Source of the DNA: Orbus hercynius
GTDB lineage: Bacteria; Pseudomonadota; Gammaproteobacteria; Enterobacterales; Orbaceae
NCBI RefSeq assembly: GCF_003634275.1
Contig: NZ_RBWY01000002.1
Span: forward strand, 62,001-126,000
DNA length: 64,000 nucleotides
Direction: 5' to 3'
In this document: positions 1 to 9,990 of the stretch, one piece after another
Numbering within the stretch: the stretch's first letter is position 1
Layout: each line of letters opens with the position of its first letter
Notes under the pieces: generated by a model
Seen by the model: only the letters and a program-made list of their open reading frames with translations
Database searches by the model: none
Told to the model about the DNA's origin: nothing
Translations under genes and position numbers: made by a program

Positions 1-97
1 TGGTGATAATGCCGGTATTCCACCTGCATCAACGCTAGTATTCGAAGTTGAACTATTAGGTATCGAAGATAGTCAACCTCAACAATCAGCTGAATAA
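1..97 (+). CDS. fkpA: FKBP-type peptidyl-prolyl isomerase FkpA, C-terminal end (partial)
   Basis: Only the last 31 codons are present, read in the frame starting at base 2 and ending in TAA at 95-97. The peptide contains PPASTLVFEVELL, the closing strand typical of FKBP-type prolyl isomerases, followed by a short polar tail. FkpA is a periplasmic isomerase and chaperone. The identification rests on this motif plus context: in E. coli fkpA lies just upstream of the tus genes, and tusD starts six bases after this stop. The other FKBP enzymes (SlyD, FklB) end differently, but with so little sequence FkpA is likely rather than certain. Confidence 0.7.
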   Translation, partial: GDNAGIPPASTLVFEVELLGIEDSQPQQSAE

Positions 98-103
98 TGT
101 TTA

Positions 104-487
104 GTGAAAACTAAATCATTCCGCTATTCAGTGATTATCACGGGTCCCGCTTATGGGACCCAGTCTTCATTTTGTGCTTACCAATTTTGCTTATCACTAT
201 TAAATAATTCCACACACACACTGCACTCTATTTTTTTCTACGCCGATGGCACTTATAATGCCAATCGCTTTACGAATCCAGCCAATGATGAATTTCATCT
301 GGTCGAAGCGTGGCAAACCTTAGCCAAAACACATCATATTAAATTATCCGTTTGCATTGCAGCAGCGCAGCGGCGCGGTGTGACACAAGAAGAGTTCGCG
401 AACAATATCGCCAATGAATTTGAATTAGTTGGACTTGGTGATCTCAGTGACTCCGTTGCACAGTGTGATAGAGTCATACAATTTTAA
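104..487 (+). CDS. tusD: sulfurtransferase TusD (tRNA 2-thiouridine relay)
   Basis: TusD carries sulfur from TusA towards TusE and MnmA for 2-thiolation of the wobble uridine in Lys, Glu and Gln tRNAs. The 127-residue protein matches the family length and has the DsrE-type start IITGPAYGTQ (residues 11-20) and the motif CIAAAQRRGV. Cys84 in that motif corresponds to the persulfide-bearing cysteine of E. coli TusD. The start is GTG at 104, six bases after fkpA; the ATG at 98 runs quickly into a stop. TusC follows 18 bases later. In E. coli TusB completes the hexamer, but no tusB is found here. Confidence 0.93.
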   Translation: MKTKSFRYSVIITGPAYGTQSSFCAYQFCLSLLNNSTHTLHSIFFYADGTYNANRFTNPANDEFHLVEAWQTLAKTHHIKLSVCIAAAQRRGVTQEEFANNIANEFELVGLGDLSDSVAQCDRVIQF

Positions 488-505
488 GCTATACAGAGGG
501 ACGCT

Positions 506-859
506 TTGAAAAACATCGCCATTGTATTTAATCACCCCCCACACGGCACGTCACAAGGTCGGGAAGGATTAGATCTCTCGCTCTCGCTTTCAGATATTAA
601 TCAAGTCTCGGTATTTTTTATCAATGCTGGCGTGCTGCACCTATTAGCTAATCAGCAACCCGATAAGATTCTGATGAGGGATTATATCGCCACGTTTGGC
701 ATGTTAGAACTGTATGATATTAGTAATATCTATGTATGTGAGTCATCGCTAGCAAAATATCACTTATCGCCGCACCAACTGATTCTTGATGCAGAGATAA
801 TCAGTAAAACAGCACTCGCCCAGCAATTAGCAGCACAAAACACCATTTTACAATTTTAG
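506..859 (+). CDS. tusC: sulfur relay protein TusC
   Basis: TusC is the DsrF-like structural partner of TusD in the TusBCD sulfur relay complex. The 117-residue product has the family opening (KNIAIVFNHPPHGTSQGREGLD) and the motif VSVFFINAGVLHL. The start is TTG at 506, supported by a strong GAGGG ribosome binding site six bases upstream. The gene ends one base before the convergent stop of engB, so there is no room for tusB, which follows tusC in enterics. No hairpin terminator separates the convergent genes. Confidence 0.9.
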   Translation: MKNIAIVFNHPPHGTSQGREGLDLSLSLSDINQVSVFFINAGVLHLLANQQPDKILMRDYIATFGMLELYDISNIYVCESSLAKYHLSPHQLILDAEIISKTALAQQLAAQNTILQF

Positions 860-860
860 C

Positions 861-1472
861 TTAGCCTTGCTGACTAAACCACTCATCGAGTTTCTGCTTG
901 AGCTGTTCTAATCCCGTGCGTTTTAAAGAGGAAAAGGTTGCGACCGTAATATCGCCTTGAAATGGCAAAATCGCTTCTTTAACCATATTAAGCTGCTGTT
1001 TTTGTGCGCCTGATGCTAATTTATCCGACTTGGTTAACAATAGCATTACCGGTAAATTTGACTGCACAGCCCAATCAATCATTTGCTGATCAAGGTCTTT
1101 GAGCGGGTGACGAATATCCATTAACACGACCAACCCTTTTAAGCTTTCGCGTTTTTGTAAGTATTCACCCAGTGATTGTTGCCACTTACGCTTCACCTGT
1201 TCGGGTACTTGTGCATAACCATAACCGGGTAAATCAACCAAGCGGCAATTCGGCTCAACTTCAAATAAATTGATTAGTTGCGTTCGACCTGGGGTTTTAC
1301 TGGTTCTGGCAAGACTTTTTTGATTAGTTAGCGTATTTAATGCACTGGACTTACCGGCATTTGAACGCCCGGCAAAAGCGATTTCAACGCCACCATCTAC
1401 CGGTAAATGGTTAATATCAGGTGCACTAAGCACAAAGTGAGTTTTAGCATAATTTAATGACACAATCGACAT
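861..1472 (-). CDS. engB: ribosome biogenesis GTPase EngB (YihA)
   Basis: EngB is an essential TRAFAC-class GTPase acting in large-subunit assembly (and linked to division in E. coli). With the ATG at 1472 it has 203 residues. GTPase motifs are all present: G1 GRSNAGKS (about 35-42), G3 DLPGYG (about 80-85) and G4 TKSD (about 147-150). An in-frame TTG sits one codon earlier, but AAGGTGG six bases before the ATG decides for 1472. It is transcribed alone from a probable promoter at 1627-1656. In E. coli the small RNA Spot 42 lies upstream of this gene; I see no such sequence here. Confidence 0.96.
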   Translation of the reverse strand: MSIVSLNYAKTHFVLSAPDINHLPVDGGVEIAFAGRSNAGKSSALNTLTNQKSLARTSKTPGRTQLINLFEVEPNCRLVDLPGYGYAQVPEQVKRKWQQSLGEYLQKRESLKGLVVLMDIRHPLKDLDQQMIDWAVQSNLPVMLLLTKSDKLASGAQKQQLNMVKEAILPFQGDITVATFSSLKRTGLEQLKQKLDEWFSQQG

Positions 1473-1626
1473 CAAAGACCACCTTTCGTTGTATTAATGA
1501 GATGAGTTTCGAACTTTTAATGGTTCTTAATGACAGATAAAAGTATGTTTTGACTGAGATAGTGCAGGCAATATCACTAATTTTCCACTTTCTGATCTGA
1601 CGCTTAGCTACAAATTTTATAGTTGA

Positions 1627-1656
1627 ATTCTATCGCAATAAAGCTTGTAATTGCAA
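1627..1656 (-). promoter_or_regulatory. probable sigma-70 promoter of engB
   Basis: On the minus strand TTGCAA (1651-1656) and TAGAAT (1627-1632) are 18 bases apart. Transcription would start near 1620, leaving a leader of about 145 bases before engB. The call rests on hexamer match only. Confidence 0.4.
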
Positions 1657-1688
1657 CCATTAAAAGGGGGAATCTGATTTTAGTCACC

Positions 1689-1726
1689 GATAACAGAAAG
1701 ATTGCCAGAGCAATCTTTCTGTTATC
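1689..1726. repeat. perfect 17-bp stem-loop downstream of argD
   Basis: Arms 1689-1705 and 1710-1726 are perfect reverse complements around the four-base loop CAGA. The hairpin begins 12 bases past the argD stop on the minus strand. It has no T-tract on either side, so it is not a textbook intrinsic terminator. It may protect the argD mRNA 3' end, act with Rho, or be a dispersed palindromic repeat. Confidence 0.75.
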
Positions 1727-1737
1727 AGCGGGTAGGA

Positions 1738-3015
<1,278 letters not shown>

Positions 3016-3020
3016 CTAGA

Positions 3021-3059
3021 TGTAAATATTTATTCATTATTTATGAATATATATTCAAT
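3021..3059 (-). promoter_or_regulatory. tandem ARG boxes (ArgR operator) upstream of argD
   Basis: Two 18-bp boxes lie at 3021-3038 and 3042-3059, separated by exactly 3 bp, the spacing of E. coli ARG box pairs. The argD-distal box holds the perfect palindrome TGAATATATATTCA (3044-3057); the proximal box reads TAAATATTTATTCA, with one mismatch in the conserved positions. ArgR with arginine would repress argD here. The distal box also covers the stop codon of the next gene upstream (3055-3057). Confidence 0.85.
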
Positions 3060-3585
3060 CATGGATTATTTGAGGCACTTTTATCTCTTGACCATAGATC
3101 CGTAATATATCTGGCTTACCTTCAACACCATAAAATTGCCATGATGATTTAATCGCAGCCTTTGCTGGAACAGTAATATCAAGATAGTTATTTGTTAAAT
3201 GAGATGAAAATCCTTCATCATCGAGTAAGATAACATTGAGCGAATCAAATAGATTAATAAACCTAACAGGCTCTGCTTCATTATTTCGAATAACCATAAT
3301 AACTTCATAATGCTCTGCAGAAATTTGATTTACTTTACTAATAGATAACACAATATTGTAATGTGCGAGCGTATTATGACTACTAATGATTCTTGCGCCA
3401 TCAATGCTCTCGCCATCTTGTCGTCCTTCTTCAACACCTTGATTTACACCACTTAACGCATTCTTACTAAAAGATACAATACCGGATACCACATTCGATA
3501 CAGCATCTTTTACCGCATTCGTTTTATCTTCCGCCATTACCAAAAATGAAAACCCTAACAGTGCTAAAATGGATAATAGTTTCAT
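3055..3585 (-). CDS. hypothetical secreted protein, 176 residues
   Basis: I do not recognise this family. The first 18 residues form a signal peptide (MK, hydrophobic stretch, VMA|ED cleavage), with no lipobox cysteine, so a periplasmic or secreted protein is expected. Residues about 20-60 are rich in Ala, Ser, Val and Gly with a GVNQGVEEGRQDGE stretch. Residues about 70-170 alternate short beta-strand-like segments (YEVIMVIRNNEAEPVRFINL, SSWQFYGVEG), the look of an immunoglobulin-like accessory domain. The stop codon overlaps the distal ARG box of argD, 94 bases before the argD ATG, so read-through into argD is possible. Confidence 0.7.
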   Translation of the reverse strand: MKLLSILALLGFSFLVMAEDKTNAVKDAVSNVVSGIVSFSKNALSGVNQGVEEGRQDGESIDGARIISSHNTLAHYNIVLSISKVNQISAEHYEVIMVIRNNEAEPVRFINLFDSLNVILLDDEGFSSHLTNNYLDITVPAKAAIKSSWQFYGVEGKPDILRIYGQEIKVPQIIHD

Positions 3586-3675
3586 TAATCATTCCCTATA
3601 TCGGTTATATTATATAATTGTACTTGTTGTGCCATGCATTATAATACTGTGATATTTCATCATTATAATGACTAA

Positions 3676-4863
3676 ATGAATACATCACAATCGCCAATGT
3701 TATCTCCATGGTTGACGCTATTAATGGCTTTGGCAGTTGCCATTTCTGTTGCCAGTAACTATTATGCACCGCCCCTGCTTCACTCTATTGGTCAAGAACT
3801 CCATATTTCGATGGAACGTTCCGGCATCATCGTAACAACCGCACAACTTAGTTATGCACTAGGGCTGTTATTTATTGCGCCATTAGGGGATAAAATAGAG
3901 CGTAAAAAGTTAATTGTAATTTTAATGCTACTCACCACCTTTGGTCTTATTATCAGCGCACTGGCAACATCACCATTGATGCTAATTATCGGCACGGCAA
4001 TTGCGGGGATGTGCTCATCGGTTGCCCAAGTCTTAATCCCCTTCTCGGCAACCTTAGCATTACCAGAACAGCGTGGCAAAATTGTCGGGATTTTAATGAG
4101 TGGTATGTTACTCGGTATTTTATTAGCACGGACTTTTGCCGGTAGCGTGTCAACGCTAGTCGATTGGCGGATGGTGTACTTTATTGCAGCAGGAATCATG
4201 TGTTTGACCACACTGCTATTGTATTGTGCACTACCACATTATCATAACCAAAGTACGATTAACTACTGGTCGCTCATCATCTCAATTTTCGCACTATATC
4301 GCCATGAGCGAGTACTGCAAGTTCGCTCACTTATTGGAGGCATTGCTTTTGCCTTATTTTCATTACTTTGGACACCACTCGCCTTTTTGCTTACCAATGA
4401 TCCCTATCATTTCTCTGACTACTTAATTGGCTTATTTGGCCTAGCTGGAGCCGCTGGTGCGCTAGGGTCACCGATTGTCGGTAATCTTTCAGATAAAGGT
4501 AAAGGCAAATTAGTCACCTCAATTGGCTTGGTATTATTGTTACTTGCTTGGTTACCGTTATCACTTGCCCAGCTGTCGCTAATTGCGCTAATCGTTGGCG
4601 TCATCCTGATTGATTTTGCTGTCCAAGTCACCCATGTCTCTTGTATAAATGCCATTTATCAAGGCCGGCCTGAAGCCAGAACGCGGATGAATGCCGGTTA
4701 TATGCTCAGCTACTTTACCGGCGGCATGCTCGGCTCGCTCGGCTCAACTTACCTATTTGCCCATTATGGCTGGATGGCGATCGCAATAACCAGCTGTGCG
4801 CTAGCTGTATTTGGTTTGTTGATATGGACGATTTATTTATTGACTAGCAAAGCACCAAATTGA
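3676..4863 (+). CDS. MFS transporter, DHA1 type (12 membrane segments)
   Basis: A 395-residue inner membrane protein with about 12 hydrophobic segments. It has the MFS loop 2-3 signature in the form PLGDKIERKKLI (about residues 72-83) and a second-half counterpart (VGNLSDKGKGK). General resemblance is to drug:proton antiporter-1 family members such as E. coli YgaY or YnfM; the substrate cannot be read from sequence. It starts at ATG 3676, 90 bases from the divergent hypothetical gene, and stands alone before ettA. Start choice is uncertain because no strong ribosome binding site is visible. Confidence 0.85.
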   Translation: MNTSQSPMLSPWLTLLMALAVAISVASNYYAPPLLHSIGQELHISMERSGIIVTTAQLSYALGLLFIAPLGDKIERKKLIVILMLLTTFGLIISALATSPLMLIIGTAIAGMCSSVAQVLIPFSATLALPEQRGKIVGILMSGMLLGILLARTFAGSVSTLVDWRMVYFIAAGIMCLTTLLLYCALPHYHNQSTINYWSLIISIFALYRHERVLQVRSLIGGIAFALFSLLWTPLAFLLTNDPYHFSDYLIGLFGLAGAAGALGSPIVGNLSDKGKGKLVTSIGLVLLLLAWLPLSLAQLSLIALIVGVILIDFAVQVTHVSCINAIYQGRPEARTRMNAGYMLSYFTGGMLGSLGSTYLFAHYGWMAIAITSCALAVFGLLIWTIYLLTSKAPN

Positions 4864-5003
4864 GACAGAGCAAAACGAGTAAAACAAGGAAAGCATGATT
4901 ATTTATTGCCAATCACAGAATAAATTAACCTAAGATCTAGACCGAACCAATTTATCCATTACAATATACGCATCTACTGTCATTTTAATTAATGGAAAAC
5001 GCA

Positions 5004-6671
5004 ATGGCACAATATGTTTTTACAATGAATAGAGTGGGCAAGATTGTTCCACCTAAACGCTATATCCTGAAAAATATCTCCTTAAGTTTTTTTCATGGTG
5101 CAAAAATTGGTGTACTTGGTTTAAACGGCTCAGGTAAATCAACGCTGTTAAAAATCATGGCAGGTCTTGATACCGAGATCGAGGGTGAAGCGCGCCCACA
5201 AGCGGGATTAAAAATTGGTTATTTACCACAAGAACCTAAACTCAATCCAGAACAGACCGTGCGCGAAGCCGTTGAAGAAGCCGTTGGCGACGCTAAAAAT
5301 GCACTAGCACGCCTTGATGCAGTATACGCAGCTTATGCAGACCCTGATGCCGATTTTGATAAACTCGCCAAAGAGCAAGCGGAACTTGAAGCCATTATTC
5401 AAACCCATGATGCGCATAACCTTAACATACAATTAGAACGCGCCGCTGATGCACTACGTTTACCTGACTGGGATGCAAAAATCGCGCATTTATCAGGGGG
5501 TGAGCGTCGCCGTGTGGCACTTTGCCGTTTATTGCTTGAAAAACCAGACATGTTACTACTTGATGAACCAACCAACCACTTAGATGCCGAATCGGTTGCT
5601 TGGCTTGAGCGTTTCTTACATGATTACGAAGGTACTGTGGTTGCCGTTACCCATGACCGCTACTTCTTAGATAACGTTGCTGGCTGGATTTTAGAGCTTG
5701 ACCGCGGTGAAGGGATTCCTTGGGAAGGCAACTACTCATCATGGCTTGAACAAAAAGATCAGCGTCTTGCGCAAGAAGCATCAACAGAATCAGCGCGTCG
5801 TAAATCAATCGAGAAAGAGCTTGAATGGGTACGTCAAAATCCAAAAGGTCGTCAGGCAAAGAGCAAAGCGCGTCTTGCTCGTTTTGATGAACTTAATAGT
5901 AGCGAGTACCAAAAACGTAACGAAACCAATGAACTGTTTATCCCAACCGGTCAAAGACTGGGCGATAAAGTCATTGAAGTTGAACACCTGACCAAATCGT
6001 ATGGCGATCGTGTCTTAATTGATAATCTTTCGTTCCGCATTCCAAAAGGGGCTATCGTTGGTATCATTGGTCCAAACGGTGCGGGTAAATCAACGCTATT
6101 TAGAATGCTGTCAGGGCAAGAACAAGCCGATTCAGGTAATATTAATCTGGGTGAAACAGTGCAACTCGCCTCAGTCGATCAGTTCCGCGATAGTATGGAT
6201 GACAAAAAGACGGTTTGGGACGAAATTTCACATGGCCAAGACATTATGCGTATTGGTAATTTTGAAATTCCAAGCCGGGCTTATGTCGGCCGTTTTAACT
6301 TCAAAGGTGTTGATCAGCAAAAACGTGTTGGCGAACTCTCTGGTGGTGAACGTGGTCGTGTGCACTTAGCGAAATTACTGCAAATTGGTGGTAATGTGCT
6401 GTTACTTGACGAACCAACCAATGATTTAGACGTAGAAACCCTGCGCGCCTTAGAAAATGCAATTTTAGAGTTTCCCGGCTCTGCGCTAGTGATTTCTCAT
6501 GACCGTTGGTTCTTAGATCGCATCGCCACTCACATTCTTGATTATCAAGATGAGGGGCACGTTGAATTCTTTGAAGGTAACTTTACCGAATATGAAGACT
6601 GGAAAAAACGGACACTTGGCGCTGAAGCATTAGAACCAAAACGTGCGAAATATAAACGAATCATTAAGTAA
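5004..6671 (+). CDS. ettA: energy-dependent translational throttle protein EttA (ABC-F)
   Basis: EttA is a soluble ABC-F ATPase that binds the ribosomal E site and gates the first elongation cycle according to ATP/ADP. With the ATG at 5004 (preceded by GGA seven bases upstream) it is 555 residues, as in E. coli, and starts MAQYVFTMNRVGK. Two ABC domains are visible: Walker A GLNGSGKST and GPNGAGKST, signature LSGGERRR and LSGGERGR, and Walker B LLLDEPTNHLD and LLLDEPTNDLD. The arm and linker regions are conserved. A four-codon upstream extension to 4992 lacks support. Single-gene unit ended by the hairpin at 6681-6705. Confidence 0.97.
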   Translation: MAQYVFTMNRVGKIVPPKRYILKNISLSFFHGAKIGVLGLNGSGKSTLLKIMAGLDTEIEGEARPQAGLKIGYLPQEPKLNPEQTVREAVEEAVGDAKNALARLDAVYAAYADPDADFDKLAKEQAELEAIIQTHDAHNLNIQLERAADALRLPDWDAKIAHLSGGERRRVALCRLLLEKPDMLLLDEPTNHLDAESVAWLERFLHDYEGTVVAVTHDRYFLDNVAGWILELDRGEGIPWEGNYSSWLEQKDQRLAQEASTESARRKSIEKELEWVRQNPKGRQAKSKARLARFDELNSSEYQKRNETNELFIPTGQRLGDKVIEVEHLTKSYGDRVLIDNLSFRIPKGAIVGIIGPNGAGKSTLFRMLSGQEQADSGNINLGETVQLASVDQFRDSMDDKKTVWDEISHGQDIMRIGNFEIPSRAYVGRFNFKGVDQQKRVGELSGGERGRVHLAKLLQIGGNVLLLDEPTNDLDVETLRALENAILEFPGSALVISHDRWFLDRIATHILDYQDEGHVEFFEGNFTEYEDWKKRTLGAEALEPKRAKYKRIIK

Positions 6672-6680
6672 TAACGAGAA

Positions 6681-6705
6681 AAAAGGCCGAAAAATTCGGC
6701 CTTTT
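6681..6705. terminator. bidirectional intrinsic terminator between ettA and mpl
   Basis: Arms AAAAGGCCGAA (6681-6691) and TTCGGCCTTTT (6695-6705) with loop AAA. The flanking A and T runs make it work for both convergent genes. Confidence 0.9.
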
Positions 6706-6724
6706 ATTTATTAGTCACTTAATA

Positions 6725-8098
6725 TTATCGTTCTTTATCTCGCTCTTTAATCAGTTTATCAATGATTTTTTGATGTATTCCACCAAAACCACCATTGCTC
6801 ATCACTAAGATAACATCATTGGGTTTAACCGTTTTGGTGATCATTTCGACTAATAAATCCAAATCACTCGACCAGTAAGCAGGCTGAATACACTCATCAA
6901 CCACATCAGACACTAACCAAGGCAACTGCTCGGGTTGATAAATAAACACTTCATCAGCGCGACCTAATGACGGTGCTATTTCGTCCTTACATACCCCAAG
7001 TTTCATGGTATTTGAACGCGGCTCTAGTACCGCTAAAATACGCTTATTAGCACCCACTTTGCTGCGTAATGCTTCTAATGTCGCCAAAATCGCCGTTGGG
7101 TGATGGGCAAAGTCATCATACAGTTGCACCGAATCAACTTGACCATAAAGCTCTAAACGCCTTTTGGCATTAGTAAAACTACCTAGTGCTTTACACGCAT
7201 CGGCGATAGGAATACCGACATTTCGCGCTGCAGCGATGGCCATTAATGCATTGTGCATATTATGCTCACCAACCAGCGAATATTTTACCTCACCGACAAT
7301 TTCGCCCTGCAAAAATACATTGAAATGGCTAGCATCATTACTAATTTTCTTAGCATCCCAGCCACTATTCGATTCCGTTTGAATTAGCTCGCTCCAACAG
7401 CCTTTCGCCAGCACTTGTTTTAAATTGATATCATCTTGCGGTGAAATAATTAGCCCTTTACTTGGTACCAATCTAACCAAATGATGGAACTGTTTTTGGA
7501 TAGAGCTTAAATCATCAAAAATATCGGCATGATCATACTCTAAGTTATTTAAAATTAGTGTCTTAGGGGAATAATGCATAAATTTAGAACGTTTATCAAA
7601 GAAGGCACAATCATATTCATCAGCTTCAATAACAAAAAAGTCACCTTCACCTAACCGCGCTGAAACGTCAAAATTACCCGGCACGCCACCAATCATAAAC
7701 CCTTGTTTATACTCTGCTTGCTCTAAAATCCAGTTCACCATGCCAGCTGTGGTTGTCTTGCCATGGGTGCCTGCAACCGCAATCACCCAGCGATCTTTGA
7801 GCACATTATCATGCAACCACTGTGGCGCGGAAATATAAGGAATATTGTGATCTAAGATATACTCAACACAAGGGTTACCCCGTGACATTGCATTGCCAAT
7901 AATCACTAAATCAGGCGCCGGCGAAAGCTGACTTGGATCATAACCTTCGACAGTTTGAATATGCTCTTTTTCAAGCAAAGTGCTCATTGGCGGATACACA
8001 TTTTTATCTGCCCCCGTCACGTTATGACCTAAAGAACGAGCAATAAGTGCAATCCCGGCCATAAACGTGCCACAAATACCAAGAATATGAATATTCAT
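6725..8098 (-). CDS. mpl: murein peptide ligase Mpl
   Basis: Mpl joins the recycled tripeptide L-Ala-gamma-D-Glu-meso-Dap to UDP-MurNAc, returning wall turnover products to peptidoglycan synthesis. The 457-residue protein has the Mpl opening MNIHILGICGTFMAGIA, the Mur-ligase P-loop GTHGKTTTAG, the family motif EADEYDCAFFDKRSKF and the C-terminal DDFAHHPTAI block. This separates it from MurC, which acts on L-Ala. It is transcribed alone, 73 bases downstream of recJ on the same strand, and ends at the bidirectional terminator shared with ettA. Confidence 0.96.
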   Translation of the reverse strand: MNIHILGICGTFMAGIALIARSLGHNVTGADKNVYPPMSTLLEKEHIQTVEGYDPSQLSPAPDLVIIGNAMSRGNPCVEYILDHNIPYISAPQWLHDNVLKDRWVIAVAGTHGKTTTAGMVNWILEQAEYKQGFMIGGVPGNFDVSARLGEGDFFVIEADEYDCAFFDKRSKFMHYSPKTLILNNLEYDHADIFDDLSSIQKQFHHLVRLVPSKGLIISPQDDINLKQVLAKGCWSELIQTESNSGWDAKKISNDASHFNVFLQGEIVGEVKYSLVGEHNMHNALMAIAAARNVGIPIADACKALGSFTNAKRRLELYGQVDSVQLYDDFAHHPTAILATLEALRSKVGANKRILAVLEPRSNTMKLGVCKDEIAPSLGRADEVFIYQPEQLPWLVSDVVDECIQPAYWSSDLDLLVEMITKTVKPNDVILVMSNGGFGGIHQKIIDKLIKERDKER

Positions 8099-8171
8099 TT
8101 TTGATCCTTTCTGACTAACTTGTGTTAATTACGCTATTATACGCGCTGAAATTTATCTTGAGTACAGACGA

Positions 8172-9908
8172 TTAATTTAAAGCTTGTAAATATCTTACTA
8201 GCAAATTGACGCCTTGATTACCACGAAACTCATCAACATCAAGATTATAAGCCATCTTGACAGTTTTGACTGATTGATCCGGCCATAATGCCAGATCAAC
8301 ATTAAACGCGATACAATTAATCAGTTGTTCACCATTGGCCGGTTGAACCACCAATTTTAAATGTTTATTGGCAATCAATTTTTGTTGATAAACCGAAAAA
8401 ACACCATCAAACACCGGTTCAGGAAATTGCTCTCCCCATGGCCCCGTCTCTTTAAGTAGCCTTGCGGTTTCATAATTAAAATAGGCACTGTCAATCTCAC
8501 CATCCGTTTCAATGATATTCTCAAGTGACATACCCTCGACTGCTTTAGCCACTTCCTGCGAAAAATACTGCGTAAACATGGCAAGATTTTCCGGTGCAAT
8601 CGTTAATCCCGCTGCCATCGCATGCCCCCCAAAGCAGATAATCAAATTTGGGGCTCGCAGGTTAACTTTCTCTAAAATATCTCGCAAATGAACACCATGA
8701 ATAGAACGACCCGATCCCTTTAAATCGCCATTTTCAGCGACGGCAAATGAAATTACCGGGCGATAAAACCGTTCTTTAACTCTCGATGACAATACACCAA
8801 TCACCCCTTGATGAAAATCAGGATGATACAACACAAAACTGGTGGGGACGTCTTGGGTTGTTTGCTCAAGCTGTTCAATAAAGGCCCAAGCCTCTTGCTG
8901 CATATTTTGTTCAACAACCTTACGCGAACTATTGAGATCCTCTAACACTTCAGCCAGTTCATAAGCGCTTTGCTCATCATCAGCTAACAGTAACTCGACG
9001 CCCAATGACATATTTTCCATTCTACCCGCCGCATTAATCCTCGGCGCTAAATAAAACGATAAATCTTGTGACGTCAGCTGCGACATATTTTTTTTAGTGA
9101 TGGTAATAAGAGCCTTGATACCCGCGCAGCAGTAACCCGCACGAATACGTCCAAGACCTTGCTGCACCAAAATTCGGTTATTTTGATCTAGCGCAACCAT
9201 ATCGGCAATAGTGCCAAGTGCGACAAGATCAAGTAAATTGGCTAAATTATACTCTTTGAGATTTTGCGTTTGAAACCAATTGTGCTCTCGTAGTAATGCT
9301 CGAAACGCCAGCATAAAATAAAATGCAACGCCAACCCCGGCTAAATTTTTAGAGGCAAATGAGCAGCCATGCAAATTGGGATTAATAATCGCATCAGCCT
9401 TTGGCAAAACATCAGGCGCCAAATGGTGATCGGTGATAATCACTTGAATATTGTGTTGCTGCGCAAATTCAACCGCTTCAAAAGCCGACACGCCATTATC
9501 GACAGTAATAATCAATTCAGCCTGTTTTTCCAGTGCTTTTTTCACCACCGAAACACTTAAGCCATAACCATCTTCAAAACGATCGGGAATCATATAATTG
9601 ACATTTTTCACCCCAAAACGCTTTAACGCGGTCACAACCAGTGCAGTACTCGTTGCACCATCAGTATCAAAATCACCGACAATTAGGATATTTTTTTGCT
9701 GCAACACCGCTTGATACAATAACTCTGCCGCCTGATCAATACCCAATAGCTGCTGATAATTAAGTAGCGCTTGCGTTGAGTGATTTAATTGTTCGACCGA
9801 TGTAATCCCTCGGGTGATATACAGCCTTTCTAATAGCGGGTGAGAGACAGTGGGTAATGTTATCTTTTGTGATGGCGTAACGCGTTGTTTTATTACAATA
9901 TCGCTCAT
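8172..9908 (-). CDS. recJ: single-stranded-DNA 5'-3' exonuclease RecJ
   Basis: RecJ degrades single-stranded DNA in RecF-pathway recombination, mismatch repair and base excision repair. The 578-residue length matches E. coli (577). DHH-superfamily motifs are present in order: DFDTDGATSTA (metal-binding motif I), TVDNGVSA, the DHH triad in TDHHLAPDVLP, and the DHHA1 motif CFGGHAMAAGLTI. The gene follows dsbC by 82 bases that hold a stem-loop (9936-9967), in the conserved order xerD-dsbC-recJ. In E. coli prfB comes next; here mpl does. Confidence 0.97.
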   Translation of the reverse strand: MSDIVIKQRVTPSQKITLPTVSHPLLERLYITRGITSVEQLNHSTQALLNYQQLLGIDQAAELLYQAVLQQKNILIVGDFDTDGATSTALVVTALKRFGVKNVNYMIPDRFEDGYGLSVSVVKKALEKQAELIITVDNGVSAFEAVEFAQQHNIQVIITDHHLAPDVLPKADAIINPNLHGCSFASKNLAGVGVAFYFMLAFRALLREHNWFQTQNLKEYNLANLLDLVALGTIADMVALDQNNRILVQQGLGRIRAGYCCAGIKALITITKKNMSQLTSQDLSFYLAPRINAAGRMENMSLGVELLLADDEQSAYELAEVLEDLNSSRKVVEQNMQQEAWAFIEQLEQTTQDVPTSFVLYHPDFHQGVIGVLSSRVKERFYRPVISFAVAENGDLKGSGRSIHGVHLRDILEKVNLRAPNLIICFGGHAMAAGLTIAPENLAMFTQYFSQEVAKAVEGMSLENIIETDGEIDSAYFNYETARLLKETGPWGEQFPEPVFDGVFSVYQQKLIANKHLKLVVQPANGEQLINCIAFNVDLALWPDQSVKTVKMAYNLDVDEFRGNQGVNLLVRYLQALN

Positions 9909-9935
9909 AATCTACTTAATGGTTAATCATAATGG

Positions 9936-9967
9936 AAATAGCGCAACATCGTCATGTCGCGCTATTT
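9936..9967 (-). repeat. stem-loop between dsbC and recJ
   Basis: AAATAGCGC (9936-9944) pairs with GCGCTATTT (9959-9967), and the interior ACAT/ATGT extends the stem to about 14 pairs including a wobble. No T-run follows on the minus strand, so it is more likely an mRNA processing or stability element, or partial attenuator, than a full terminator. Confidence 0.6.
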
Positions 9968-9990
9968 ATAAACAGAACTTAACGCAATGA

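Noticed and set aside
1476-1737. Spot 42 small RNA upstream of engB
   Set aside because: Expected from E. coli gene order, but nothing in this gap resembles the Spot 42 sequence or its terminator.
3852-4211. Minus-strand ORF of 119 codons inside the MFS gene
   Set aside because: Antisense shadow of a membrane protein gene; no start signals.
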